Part shown: one piece after another, positions 15,764 through 23,956 of the stretch
Layout: each line of letters starts with the position of its first letter
Position numbering within the stretch: position 1 is the first letter of the stretch
Assembly (NCBI RefSeq): GCF_000382065.1
Contig: NZ_KB907499.1
Location: 439,880-503,879, forward strand
Source: Stenotrophomonas hibiscicola ATCC 19867
Lineage (GTDB): Bacteria; Pseudomonadota; Gammaproteobacteria; Xanthomonadales; Xanthomonadaceae
Direction of reading: 5' to 3'
DNA: 64,000 bases
The notes under the pieces: generated by a model
The model's input: the letters and a program-made list of their open reading frames with translations, nothing else
Database searches by the model: none
What the model was told of the DNA's origin: nothing
Translations under genes and position numbers: made by a program

Positions 15764-18391
15764 ATGTACCGCACCACCCTGAACCTGCTTGCCGGCGCGA
15801 TCGCGCTCGGCCTCACCGCCGGCGCTGCCGGCGCCGCTGAAACCGCCGATGCCGGCAAGGACAGCACCACCCTCGGCACCGTGCTGGTGACCGGCTCCAA
15901 CATCAAACGCAGCGACACCGCCGGGCCGAACCCGGTGCAGATCGTCAGCCGCGAACAGATCGAGCAGACCGGCCGCTCCACCCTCACCGACGTGCTGCGC
16001 AACCTGTCGGCCAATGCCGGCAACAGCTTCGACGAGCAGTACACCGGCAGCTTCGCCGCCGGCTCGGCCTCGATCGGCCTGCGTGGCCTGTCGCCGAAGA
16101 ACACACTGGTGCTGGTCAACGGCTACCGCGTGTCCAACTTCGGCTTCGCGCTCAATACCCAGGACACCTTCGTCGACCTCAACGCGCTGCCGATCAGCGC
16201 GGTGGAACGCATCGAAGTGCTGAAGGACGGCGCCTCGGCGGTGTATGGCTCCGACGCCATCGCCGGTGTCATCAACATCATCCTGCGCAAGAACTTCCAG
16301 GGCGTGGAAGTCGGCGGCGGCTTCGGTACCGCCACCCAGGGCGGCCTGGACGAACGCAAAGCCAACCTGCTGGCCGGCTTCGGCGACCTGGAGCAGCAGG
16401 GCTGGAACGTGCTGTTCGGGCTGGACCTGCTCAAGCGTGATCGCCTAGACGCCGACCAGCGCGCCTATACCCGCAGCGGCGATTTCCGCGACCAGCCCGG
16501 CGGACGCCTGGCCGGCTGGTCCACCGCCGGTGGCAATTGGCTGTCCAACCCGCGCGCGCCGCAACCGTTCGCCAACTGCCCGGATGGCAGTCAGCTGCGT
16601 CCCTACAGCGATTTCGGCAGCACCCTGCCCGGCCAGGCCTGCGCCTTCAACGCGCAGCCGTTCAAGACCTTGCAGCCCGGCGCCGAGCGCCTGCAGGCGT
16701 CGTTGAGCGCGACCTACCGCTTCAACGACAGCGTCGAAGCCTTCGCCGACGTGCTGTACAGCCACAACAAGGCCGACCAGATCTTCAGTGCGCCGCTGAC
16801 CGTTGGCCCCGGCCTGCGTGCCTACAACCCGGCTACCGGCACGCTCATCGACGTGCCGGCGGTGCTGCCGGTCGGCCATCCCAACAACCCGGGCAGCACG
16901 CCACTGCCGTTCGAGTACACCTTCTTCGATCTCGGCCCGCGCCTGAAGGACAACACGCAGGTGTTCTACCGCGCCCTGGCGGGCGTGCGCGGCAGCGGTG
17001 AACGCTGGGACTGGGAAGTGGCGGCGCTGACCTCGCAGAGTGCACAGCGCGAGTACGTGGACAATTTCGTCAACCGCTACGCGTTCGAACAGATCCTGCG
17101 CGATGGCAGCTACAACTTCCTCAACCCGTCCAGCACGCCGGGCGCGCTGGATGCACTGCGCCTGCAGACCAAGCGCCCGGGCTGGTACAGGCTGCACGCG
17201 TTGAACGTGAAGGCCTCGACCTCGCTGTGGGAGCTGCCGGCCGGTGCGGTCGGCTTCGCCTGGGGCGCCGAGTTCCGCAAGGAGTCGCTGGATGCGCGTA
17301 CCAGTGCACAGGTGCTGTCGGGCACCGAACTGCGCCCGGCCATCAACGTGGTCAACGGCGAGCGCCAGGTCAGTGCCGCCTATGCCGAACTGAGCGTGCC
17401 ACTGCACCGCACGTTGGAGCTGCAGGTGGCCGGCCGCGGCGATCACTACGATGACTTCGGCAAGGCGTTCTCGCCGAAGGTGGCGCTGCGCTGGCAGCCG
17501 TTGGACAGCCTGCTGCTGCGTGGCTCGTTCTCGCGCGGGTTCCGCGCGCCCTCGTTGCCGGAGATCGCGCCCGGCCAGACCGTCAGCTACGGCTCGGTGA
17601 TCGATCCACTGGATCCGCTGCAGCCCGGCGGCAGCCGTGGTGTGACCAACATCCGCACCGGCAATCCGGACCTGAAGGCCGAACGCTCGCGCAACTTCAA
17701 CCTGGGTGCGGTGTGGTCGCCGGATGCCGATACCAGCATCGGCCTGGACTGGTACCGCATCGAGCAGGACAACCTGGTCAAGCCGGACAGCGCGCAGTTC
17801 ATCGTCGACAACCCGACGCTGTTCCCCGGTCGCGTGCAACGTGATGCGCAGGGACGCATCCAGTTCATCACCAACCAGTACGCCAACCAAGGGGAGTTGA
17901 CCACTTCGGGGCTGGATCTGGACGCCAGCCGCACCTTCCGTACCGACGGCTGGGGCAACTTCACCGTGGCCGGCAGCTGGACCCACCTGCTCAGTTTCAA
18001 GCAGCCGCTGGTAGCCGGCCAGGCACCGTACGAAGGCGCCGGCAACAACCGCCACGGCGCGCTGCCTCGCACCCGCGGCACCACCTCGTTGAACTGGGCG
18101 GTGGGCGACTGGAGCAGCACGCTGAGCCTGCAGTACGTGAGCGGCTACGACCAGCGTGTGGCGACGGCGACCAGCAACCCGGGCCTGCGCGACCGCATCA
18201 AGCCGTATCACCAGCTGGACCTGTACGTAGCGTACGAAGGGATTGCCAACACCACGCTGTCGCTGTCGGTGCTGAACCTGACCGACAAGGACCCGCCGTT
18301 CGACCCGGCCGGTGGATCCAATGGGTTCGACATCAGCCAGTACAACCTGCGCGGGCAGTTCGTCTCGCTGGGCGCTCGTTACAGGTTCTGA
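15764..18391 (+). CDS. TonB-dependent outer-membrane receptor
   Basis: An 875-residue receptor starting at MYRTTLNLLAGAIALGL, a clear signal peptide ending near AGAAGAAE. A TonB-box-like segment (TLGTVLVTGS, residues 37-45) precedes the plug domain (PVQIVSREQIEQTGRSTLTDVLRNL, then VERIEVLKDGASAVYGSDAIAGVINIIL). The long barrel ends in an aromatic residue (SLGARYRF), as outer-membrane barrels do. It should import a substrate with energy from TonB-ExbBD. No Fur box is seen upstream and no transport or enzyme genes adjoin, so the substrate is open. The 'SNIKRSDTAGPNP' opening is common in receptors of the oar/carbohydrate-peptide kind in Xanthomonadaceae. Confidence 0.88.
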   Translation: MYRTTLNLLAGAIALGLTAGAAGAAETADAGKDSTTLGTVLVTGSNIKRSDTAGPNPVQIVSREQIEQTGRSTLTDVLRNLSANAGNSFDEQYTGSFAAGSASIGLRGLSPKNTLVLVNGYRVSNFGFALNTQDTFVDLNALPISAVERIEVLKDGASAVYGSDAIAGVINIILRKNFQGVEVGGGFGTATQGGLDERKANLLAGFGDLEQQGWNVLFGLDLLKRDRLDADQRAYTRSGDFRDQPGGRLAGWSTAGGNWLSNPRAPQPFANCPDGSQLRPYSDFGSTLPGQACAFNAQPFKTLQPGAERLQASLSATYRFNDSVEAFADVLYSHNKADQIFSAPLTVGPGLRAYNPATGTLIDVPAVLPVGHPNNPGSTPLPFEYTFFDLGPRLKDNTQVFYRALAGVRGSGERWDWEVAALTSQSAQREYVDNFVNRYAFEQILRDGSYNFLNPSSTPGALDALRLQTKRPGWYRLHALNVKASTSLWELPAGAVGFAWGAEFRKESLDARTSAQVLSGTELRPAINVVNGERQVSAAYAELSVPLHRTLELQVAGRGDHYDDFGKAFSPKVALRWQPLDSLLLRGSFSRGFRAPSLPEIAPGQTVSYGSVIDPLDPLQPGGSRGVTNIRTGNPDLKAERSRNFNLGAVWSPDADTSIGLDWYRIEQDNLVKPDSAQFIVDNPTLFPGRVQRDAQGRIQFITNQYANQGELTTSGLDLDASRTFRTDGWGNFTVAGSWTHLLSFKQPLVAGQAPYEGAGNNRHGALPRTRGTTSLNWAVGDWSSTLSLQYVSGYDQRVATATSNPGLRDRIKPYHQLDLYVAYEGIANTTLSLSVLNLTDKDPPFDPAGGSNGFDISQYNLRGQFVSLGARYRF

Positions 18392-18399
18392 TTGCCACT

Positions 18400-18464
18400 G
18401 TAGAGCCGAGCCATGCTTGGCTGCTCTTCCGACACCGAGGAGCCGAGCGCGGGCTCGGCTCTAC
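18400..18464. repeat. SMAG inverted pair
   Basis: GTAGAGCCGAGCCATGCTTGG at 18,400 faces an inverted copy ending GGCTCGGCTCTAC. It lies between two convergent genes (TonB receptor and betT), where it may act as a two-way terminator. Confidence 0.88.
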
Positions 18465-18499
18465 AGGGGGGTGCGGACCAACGGTCCGCACCCACCGCA

Positions 18500-20479
18500 T
18501 CAACGGCTCAGGTGCAGGAACTGCAGGTGCCGTTCGTACTGGCTGATGATGTCGTTGATGATCTGCTTTCGGCTGTATCCCACCAGGTCGTAATCCTGGC
18601 TGCCTTCGAACAGGTGCACCTCGGCGCGGTAGTAGCGCTGGTTGCGCAGCTGCTGCGCGGCAAACGACGGGGTCAGGTAGCCGCTCAGGATCACCCGGTA
18701 CAGGAAGTCCTGCTGCTCGCCGTGGTTCACCGTCAACTCCATGTCGCCGGCCTCGAAGCGCGTGGCCACGTCCCAGGCCTGCCCGCGCAGCTGCTCGGCC
18801 ACCGCCTCCATCGCCGGCTTCACCGTGTCATCCATGAAGCGGTAGACCTGGTCGCGCACCGGGAAGTGCATGGCCTGGCTCAGGCGCTGGCGCCAGCCCC
18901 GGTGGTGGCGATCGTCTCCGATCAACGGCGACGGCCGGTACTGCAGCGCGCGCTTGCGGTGCGACTCGTCACTGAAGGCGCGGGTCAGCCCCCACATCAT
19001 CAACAACAGGATCGCCGAGAACGGCAACGACGCCAGCACCACCGCCGACTTCAGCGCATCGATGCTGCCGGCCAGCAGCAACCCGGCGGTCAGCACCGCG
19101 ATCACCGTGCCCCAGAACACGCGCAGCCAACGCGGACCATCATCCTCCGGCGCACCGCCGTGCGAGGACAGCGTGGACAACACCACCGCCCCCGAGTCGG
19201 CCGAGGTCACGAAGAAGATGAAGCTGACCAGCACTGTCACCGTGATCACCGCGCGGCTCCAGGGGTAGCCGTCCAGCAGCGCATACAGCACGGTCGGTGG
19301 ATCATCCACCGCCAGCTGCGCCAACTGTTGCTGGCCGTGGTGCAGCACCTGGTCCAGCGCGCTGTTGCCGAAGATCGACAGCCACGCCAGGGTGAAACCC
19401 AGCGGGATCAGCAGCACGCCGAACACGAATTCGCGGATGGTGCGGCCGCGCGAGATACGTGCAATGAACAGCCCGACAAAGGGCGCCCAGCCGATCCACC
19501 AGGCCCAGTAGAACACCGTCCAGCCGCCCAGCCATTCCGGTCGGCCGCCGTAGGCATACACATCGAAACTCTTGCCGACCACGCTGCCGAGGTAGTCGCC
19601 CAGGTTCTGCATCAAGGTGCTGAGCAGGTACTGGGTGGGGCCGGCGCACAGCATGAACAGCACCAGCGCGATCGCCAGCAGCATGTTGATGTTGGCCATC
19701 CAGCGCACGCCTTTCTCGACGCCGGACACGGCCACCGCCACCGCCGCGCCCATCATGGCCACCACCAGGATGATCTGCACCAGGTTGGAATGCGGGATGT
19801 TGAACAGGTGCGCCAGCCCGGCATTGAGGTGCAGCACCCCGAAGCCCATGTCGGCGCCGATGCCGAACACGGTGGCGACGATGCCCAGCGCGTCCACGGT
19901 GTAGCCGATCGGGCCGTTGATGCGCTTGCCAATCAGCGGGTACAGCGCCGAGCGCAGCGCCAGCGGCAGGTTGTGGCGGTAGGCGAAGTAGGCCATCGCC
20001 ATCGCCGCCAGCGCGAACACACCCCAGCCATGCAGGCCCCAATGCAGGAACAGCAGCTGCATGGCCTGGCGCGCACCGGCCTCGCCCGCGGCCGGATCGC
20101 CCTGCGGCGGCTGCAGGTAGTGGGTCAGCGGTTCGGAAACGCAGAAGAAGAACAGCGTGATGCTGATGCCCGCCGCGAACAGCATGCCGGCCCAGGAGAG
20201 GTAACTGAACTCCGGTTCGTCATGGTCGGCACCGAGCTTGATGCCACCGTACTTGGACAGCGCCACGCCGACCACGAACACCAGGTACAGGGTCATCGCC
20301 AGCAGGTAATACCAGCCGACGTTGAGAGCGGCCCAGTCCTGTGCCTTCAGCAGAAGGCGGCCTGCCCCCAGCGGGAACAGGCTGACGAACAGCGCGAACG
20401 CCACGACAACGATCGCCGCGAAGGCGAACACAGGCCGAAGGGTGCGCACCGGGGATTGTTGCGGCTCCAGTACATCCAT
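18500..20479 (-). CDS. betT: BCCT-family choline/betaine transporter
   Basis: A 659-residue transporter with 12 predicted membrane helices. The BCCT signature is seen in GWTVFYWAWWIGWAPFVGLFIARISRGRTIREF, with the tryptophan box that forms the aromatic cage for trimethylammonium groups. FCVSEPLTHYLQPP and GADMGFGVLHLNAGL are also typical. The roughly 170-residue cytoplasmic tail (HFPVRDQVYRFMDDTVKPAMEAV...) resembles the osmosensing C-terminus of BetT. It should take up choline with protons or sodium. No betIBA genes lie next to it here. The gene is convergent with the TonB receptor. Confidence 0.88.
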   Translation of the reverse strand: MDVLEPQQSPVRTLRPVFAFAAIVVVAFALFVSLFPLGAGRLLLKAQDWAALNVGWYYLLAMTLYLVFVVGVALSKYGGIKLGADHDEPEFSYLSWAGMLFAAGISITLFFFCVSEPLTHYLQPPQGDPAAGEAGARQAMQLLFLHWGLHGWGVFALAAMAMAYFAYRHNLPLALRSALYPLIGKRINGPIGYTVDALGIVATVFGIGADMGFGVLHLNAGLAHLFNIPHSNLVQIILVVAMMGAAVAVAVSGVEKGVRWMANINMLLAIALVLFMLCAGPTQYLLSTLMQNLGDYLGSVVGKSFDVYAYGGRPEWLGGWTVFYWAWWIGWAPFVGLFIARISRGRTIREFVFGVLLIPLGFTLAWLSIFGNSALDQVLHHGQQQLAQLAVDDPPTVLYALLDGYPWSRAVITVTVLVSFIFFVTSADSGAVVLSTLSSHGGAPEDDGPRWLRVFWGTVIAVLTAGLLLAGSIDALKSAVVLASLPFSAILLLMMWGLTRAFSDESHRKRALQYRPSPLIGDDRHHRGWRQRLSQAMHFPVRDQVYRFMDDTVKPAMEAVAEQLRGQAWDVATRFEAGDMELTVNHGEQQDFLYRVILSGYLTPSFAAQQLRNQRYYRAEVHLFEGSQDYDLVGYSRKQIINDIISQYERHLQFLHLSR

Positions 20480-20674
20480 GGGGCGGCGTTCTCCGGTAGA
20501 TCAAAGGGTTAGCCGACCGATTGTGGCTGAACCGCAGTGGACAGAGCATGAAGTTGCGGCCTGTGGTCACAGGCCCGGCCCACCATTCCGTGTTATCACG
20601 CGCGCGCAGGAGCGTGCCTGCGAGCGCAGCCGCGCGCGGACCGCGTGCATCGCGGCCACGCGCGTCCTGTCCAA

Positions 20675-21055
20675 TCACGACATCACATGGACCGCACACA
20701 GCTTGTTGCCATCCGGGTCACGCAGATAGGCCAGGAACACCTGCCGACCGGACATGTTGCGGACGCCGGGGGAATCTTCGATGGCGGTACCACCGTGAGC
20801 CACGCCAGCTTCCTGCCAGGCACGCACGGCCTCTGCACTGCCCAGACTGAAACCGATGGTGCCACCGTTGGCATGGCACGCTGGCTGCCCATCGATCGGC
20901 GCGGTTACACCGAACATCCGCCCATCCTTGAAGTACAGCAGCCGTCCCTTCTCGTCGAATACGCCCGCACGTGCCCCCATCGCGGCGAACAGGGCGTCGT
21001 AGAAGCGACGCGCGGCCTCCATGTCGTTCGTTCCTACGGTGATGTGGCTGAACAT
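20675..21055 (-). CDS. VOC-family (glyoxalase/bleomycin-resistance fold) protein
   Basis: A 126-residue protein starting at MFSHITVGTNDMEAARRFYDAL. It has the paired beta-alpha-beta-beta-beta modules of the vicinal oxygen chelate fold: the opening HITVGTNDMEAARRFY, the strand KGRLLYFKDGRMFGVTAP, and AYLRDPDGNKLCAVH at the end with the usual 'DPdGn' turn. Possible metal ligands are His4 and the final His/Glu positions. Members include glyoxalases, dioxygenases and antibiotic-binding proteins. Substrate and activity cannot be assigned. It sits just downstream of the SMR pair on the same strand, 96 bp away. Confidence 0.8.
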   Translation of the reverse strand: MFSHITVGTNDMEAARRFYDALFAAMGARAGVFDEKGRLLYFKDGRMFGVTAPIDGQPACHANGGTIGFSLGSAEAVRAWQEAGVAHGGTAIEDSPGVRNMSGRQVFLAYLRDPDGNKLCAVHVMS

Positions 21056-21151
21056 GCGGGCACTCCATGTGGAAAACCGCAGTGTCGATGAGCAGGGGCG
21101 ACTTCGCAAATCGCTGCACAATCGCCGCCCAGCTTGCGACAAGGCGTGCTG

Positions 21152-21475
21152 CTACTTGGCGGTGCTGAGCAGCAGTACCGCCGCCGTGACCAGGGCGATG
21201 CCAACCCAGCCGATCGGCCGCAGGCGGTTGCCGAACAGCAGGCGGCCGCAAGTGGCGGTGCCGATCACGCCGATCGCTCCCCACATCGCATAGGCGGTGG
21301 CCAGGTCCATGTAGCGCACCGCCTGGCCCAGCAGGGCGAAGGCGATCCAGACCATGACGACCGCGCCGACGGCCCAGCGCCAGCGGCGGAAGCCCTCCGA
21401 CTTGGCGACCATCATGTTGGCGGCAACGTCGATCAGCGCAGAACAGATCACGAAAAACAGGGCCAGGGTATTCAT
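21152..21475 (-). CDS. mdtI: SMR-family transporter subunit, MdtI-like
   Basis: A 107-residue protein with four membrane helices. The stretch VAANMMVAKSEGFRRWRWAVGA closely follows E. coli MdtI (a subunit of the MdtJI spermidine exporter), and YAMWGAIGVIGTATCGRLLFG matches the SMR helix 3 region. The start overlaps the mdtJ stop (TGATG), so the two chains are translationally coupled and likely form a heterodimer. At the membrane-embedded carboxylate position, usually Glu, this protein has Asp16 (ALIDVAAN). The pair should export a cationic substrate against protons; spermidine is one possibility. Confidence 0.82.
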   Translation of the reverse strand: MNTLALFFVICSALIDVAANMMVAKSEGFRRWRWAVGAVVMVWIAFALLGQAVRYMDLATAYAMWGAIGVIGTATCGRLLFGNRLRPIGWVGIALVTAAVLLLSTAK

Positions 21476-21828
21476 CAGTGCGCCTCCCCGAGGGTGACAC
21501 AGACGATGCCGACCACCGCCAGCACGAGGCCGGCCAGCTGCTGCAGCGACAGACTCTCGCCAAACACGGTGAGGCCGACCACGGTCAGCAGGGTCAGGCC
21601 CAGGCCTTCCCACACCGCATAGGCGACACCGACCGCGATGCGGCGGACCGACAGGGCCAGGAAGTAATAGGACAGCGCCAACGCGCCGGCCATGATCAGG
21701 TAGCCGGTCCAGCCACCATCGCGGGCTGCATGGGCCATGAACGAGGTGCCGACCACTTCGGCAACGATCGCCACGGTCAGGCAGGCCCAGGCGACCAGCG
21801 CGCCACGGGCGGGAACAGTACGGGACAT
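21475..21828 (-). CDS. mdtJ: SMR-family transporter subunit, MdtJ-like
   Basis: A 117-residue four-helix SMR protein. It keeps the essential glutamate in helix 1 (Glu24 in IVAEVVGTSFM). The region RRIAVGVAYAVWEGLGLTLLTVVGLTVFGESLSLQQLAGL is very like E. coli MdtJ. It precedes mdtI with a one-base overlap, the same order as in E. coli. Divergent from it is a LysR-type regulator that may control the pair. A single SMAG copy lies between the two promoters. Confidence 0.85.
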   Translation of the reverse strand: MSRTVPARGALVAWACLTVAIVAEVVGTSFMAHAARDGGWTGYLIMAGALALSYYFLALSVRRIAVGVAYAVWEGLGLTLLTVVGLTVFGESLSLQQLAGLVLAVVGIVCVTLGEAH

Positions 21829-21868
21829 GTGAAACTCCTTGCGGGACGCGGACAGCGCCCCGCCCTCA

Positions 21869-21894
21869 GTAGATCCACGCCATGCGTGGATGCC
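21869..21894. repeat. Single SMAG repeat
   Basis: A GTAGATCCACGCCATGCGTGG copy with no facing partner. It lies in the promoter region between mdtJ and the LysR gene. Confidence 0.85.
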
Positions 21895-21978
21895 CCGCAG
21901 ACAGGGGCGACGGCGGACAGTATCATCGCCTTTTACGGTCGATTCAAAATGGATACCATCGATAGGAGCGATGGATCA

Positions 21979-22830
21979 ATGCCCTATTCCCCTGAATCCC
22001 TGCAGGCGTTCGTCGAAGCGGCCGCGCTCGGATCGTTCTCGGCGGCGGCGCGTCGCCTGCGCAAGACCCAATCAACGGTCAGCACCGCCATCGCCCACCT
22101 GGAGGCGGACCTGGGCGTCAGCCTGTTCGACCGCAGTGGACGCTACCCGCAGCTGACCGAAGCCGGGCACCAGGTGCTCGTCCATGCCCAGGAAATCCTC
22201 GCCGCCGATACCCGCCTGCAGCAGTTGAGCGTGCGGCTGGCCGCCCCGGTCGAAGCGCGGCTGACCGTGGTGTTCTCCGACGTGTATCAGCTCGATCCGG
22301 AGCAGCGCGTGTTGCAGCGCTTTGCCGAAGCGTTCCCCGAGATCGAACTGGAATGGCTGGATGCCGAAGGCGAAGACGTGCTGGAACTGGTCGGCAGTGG
22401 TCGCGCCGCGCTGGGCCTGCTGCCGCGCCAGGAAAGCTACCCGGATGGTCTGGTGGCACGGCCGTTGGCCCATCACAGCGAACTGTCGGTGTATGTGGCG
22501 CGCGACCATGCGCTGGCCGACGCCGGCCGTCGCGCAGCTTCCCAGCTGGCACGGTACCGGCAGGTGCGATTGAGCGCGGAGGTCGACCATGCGCGGGCGG
22601 TTACCGGGCTGGCGTGGACCGCCACCGACTACCTGATGGTGATGGAGATGGCCGAGGATGGCATCGGCTGGGCCGAGCTGCCCCGCGCATTGGTGCAGCG
22701 CTACGACCGCGGGCAACTGGTGGAACTGACTCTGCCCGGCTGGCCACGACGCATCCACAGCGACCTGCTGTGGCGCCGCGATACGCCGCCGGGGCCAGCG
22801 GCGCTGTGGTGGGCCGACGCGTTGGGGTGA
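21979..22830 (+). CDS. LysR-family transcriptional regulator
   Basis: A 283-residue regulator. The start MPYSPESLQAFVEAA is preferred because a GGAG lies 11 bp ahead and the winged helix begins at once; ATG 21,949 would add ten residues. The HTH is clear (GSFSAAARRLRKTQSTVSTAIAHLEADLGVSLFDRS). The effector domain begins near LTVVFSDVYQLDPEQRVLQRFAEAFPEIELEW. It is divergent from the mdtJI pair, a common arrangement for a LysR protein acting on its neighbour, so control of that exporter is plausible. The effector is unknown. Confidence 0.85.
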   Translation: MPYSPESLQAFVEAAALGSFSAAARRLRKTQSTVSTAIAHLEADLGVSLFDRSGRYPQLTEAGHQVLVHAQEILAADTRLQQLSVRLAAPVEARLTVVFSDVYQLDPEQRVLQRFAEAFPEIELEWLDAEGEDVLELVGSGRAALGLLPRQESYPDGLVARPLAHHSELSVYVARDHALADAGRRAASQLARYRQVRLSAEVDHARAVTGLAWTATDYLMVMEMAEDGIGWAELPRALVQRYDRGQLVELTLPGWPRRIHSDLLWRRDTPPGPAALWWADALG

Positions 22831-22834
22831 ACCG

Positions 22835-22901
22835 AAAAAGGGGACGGAGGGGATTAAGTCGTTTGTGCCGCAAACGACTTAATCCCCTCCGTCCCCTTTT
22901 T
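22835..22901. terminator. Perfect 31-bp hairpin, probable bidirectional terminator
   Basis: Arms at 22,835-22,865 and 22,871-22,901 are perfectly complementary over 31 bp with a 5-base loop. The left arm starts AAAAAGGGGACGGAGGGG and the right arm ends CCCCTTTTT. It therefore looks like an intrinsic terminator on both strands, between the convergent LysR and M14 genes. Related copies occur at 27,880 and 30,090. Confidence 0.85.
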
Positions 22902-22904
22902 TCA

Positions 22905-23825
22905 TCAACGATGGGCGAGCGCGTAATCCAGCGCCGCGCACACCGCTGCCACCTGGGCGTCGTTGCACTGCTGCGGGGTCGCCCGCGGGCTGTCCGGGTA
23001 GACCTCGGTGGTGGTGGTGTAGGTCGCACCGGTGATGCCGGCACACAGGCCCAGCTTCACCAGCGGATACTCGATCACGCCGTGGGCCACCACCGGCGAA
23101 CCGATGATCTCGCCCTTGTCGTCGGCCGGCGCGATGTGGGTGACCTTCTCCACCGCGGCGATGACTGCCTGCTGGAACGCCGCCTGCGGGTTCTCGCTGT
23201 CGTCCACCAAGTAGAAGCCATCGGGAATCAGGCCCGGCTCGAACGGCTTGCCGTCACGCGCGGCCAGCGCCGGGCGGAACTCGCTCTCGTCGCTGTCGGT
23301 GGTTTCGTGCAGGTCGATGTGCAGCACGAACTGGTCCTTGATCGGCGCGATCAGTTCGATGACAGCGGTCGATTCGCGGGCCGGGCCGTCGGCGCGGAAA
23401 TTGCGGTTCGGGTCGATCGCATCGAAGTTCCAGCGGTTGATGCGCTCGAAGCCCCACGGATTCACGCACGGTGTCACCAGCAGATTGGCCTTGCCGGCGT
23501 AGTCGGCGGCGTGCTTTTCGAGGAATTCCAGCGCGCCCATCACGCCGCTGGTCTCATAACCGTGCACGCCACCGGTAACCAGGGCAGCCGGCAGCGCCGG
23601 GTTCCAATCGCGGCTGCGCAGGGCGAACAGAGTGTAGGTCTCGCCAGCGTAGTCGAGCTGGCCATAGGCCACCTTGTCGAAGCGCGAAGCCAGCGCCTCG
23701 ATGCGGGGCAGCACCTCCTCGTCATAGCGACGCAGGCGCTGCTGGCGGCCACGCCACACCTCCCGTTCCGCTGCGCCCCACGGCTGGCCAGGGGTTCCGA
23801 CGGGGTAGAAGGCAGCTTGGGACAT
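22905..23825 (-). CDS. M14-family zinc carboxypeptidase-like protein
   Basis: A 306-residue protein with the M14 fold. Zinc ligands are likely His88 and Glu91 in GGVHGYETSG and the later histidine in LHIDLHETTDSDESEF. The substrate-binding NRNF element follows in RWNFDAIDPNRNFRAD. There is no signal peptide, so it appears cytosolic. It resembles the succinylglutamate desuccinylase/carboxypeptidase branch and could cleave a C-terminal residue or an N-acyl group; the substrate is not evident. It is divergent from the FecA-like receptor gene. Confidence 0.82.
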   Translation of the reverse strand: MSQAAFYPVGTPGQPWGAAEREVWRGRQQRLRRYDEEVLPRIEALASRFDKVAYGQLDYAGETYTLFALRSRDWNPALPAALVTGGVHGYETSGVMGALEFLEKHAADYAGKANLLVTPCVNPWGFERINRWNFDAIDPNRNFRADGPARESTAVIELIAPIKDQFVLHIDLHETTDSDESEFRPALAARDGKPFEPGLIPDGFYLVDDSENPQAAFQQAVIAAVEKVTHIAPADDKGEIIGSPVVAHGVIEYPLVKLGLCAGITGATYTTTTEVYPDSPRATPQQCNDAQVAAVCAALDYALAHR

Positions 23826-23912
23826 GGCAGATCTCGGCGGTCAGGAAAGCAGTCGCGCACTTTACCACCGGGGCATCGGCATGAACCGGCAGCGCATTCC
23901 CTTGCACAACGG

Positions 23913-23933
23913 AATCAGCAATAATTCTCATTT
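23913..23933 (+). promoter_or_regulatory. Fur box upstream of the FecA-like receptor
   Basis: On the minus strand the sequence reads AAATGAGAATTATTGCTGAT, close to the Fur consensus GATAATGATAATCATTATC (7-1-7 arrangement). It lies 24-44 bp before the receptor start, so iron repression is likely. Confidence 0.7.
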
Positions 23934-23956
23934 ACGACCTTCCACAGCCTGCACCG

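Noticed and set aside
18413..20512. Long plus-strand frame opposite betT.
   Set aside because: The translation is His/Gln/Arg-rich low-complexity sequence, and betT is unmistakable on the minus strand.
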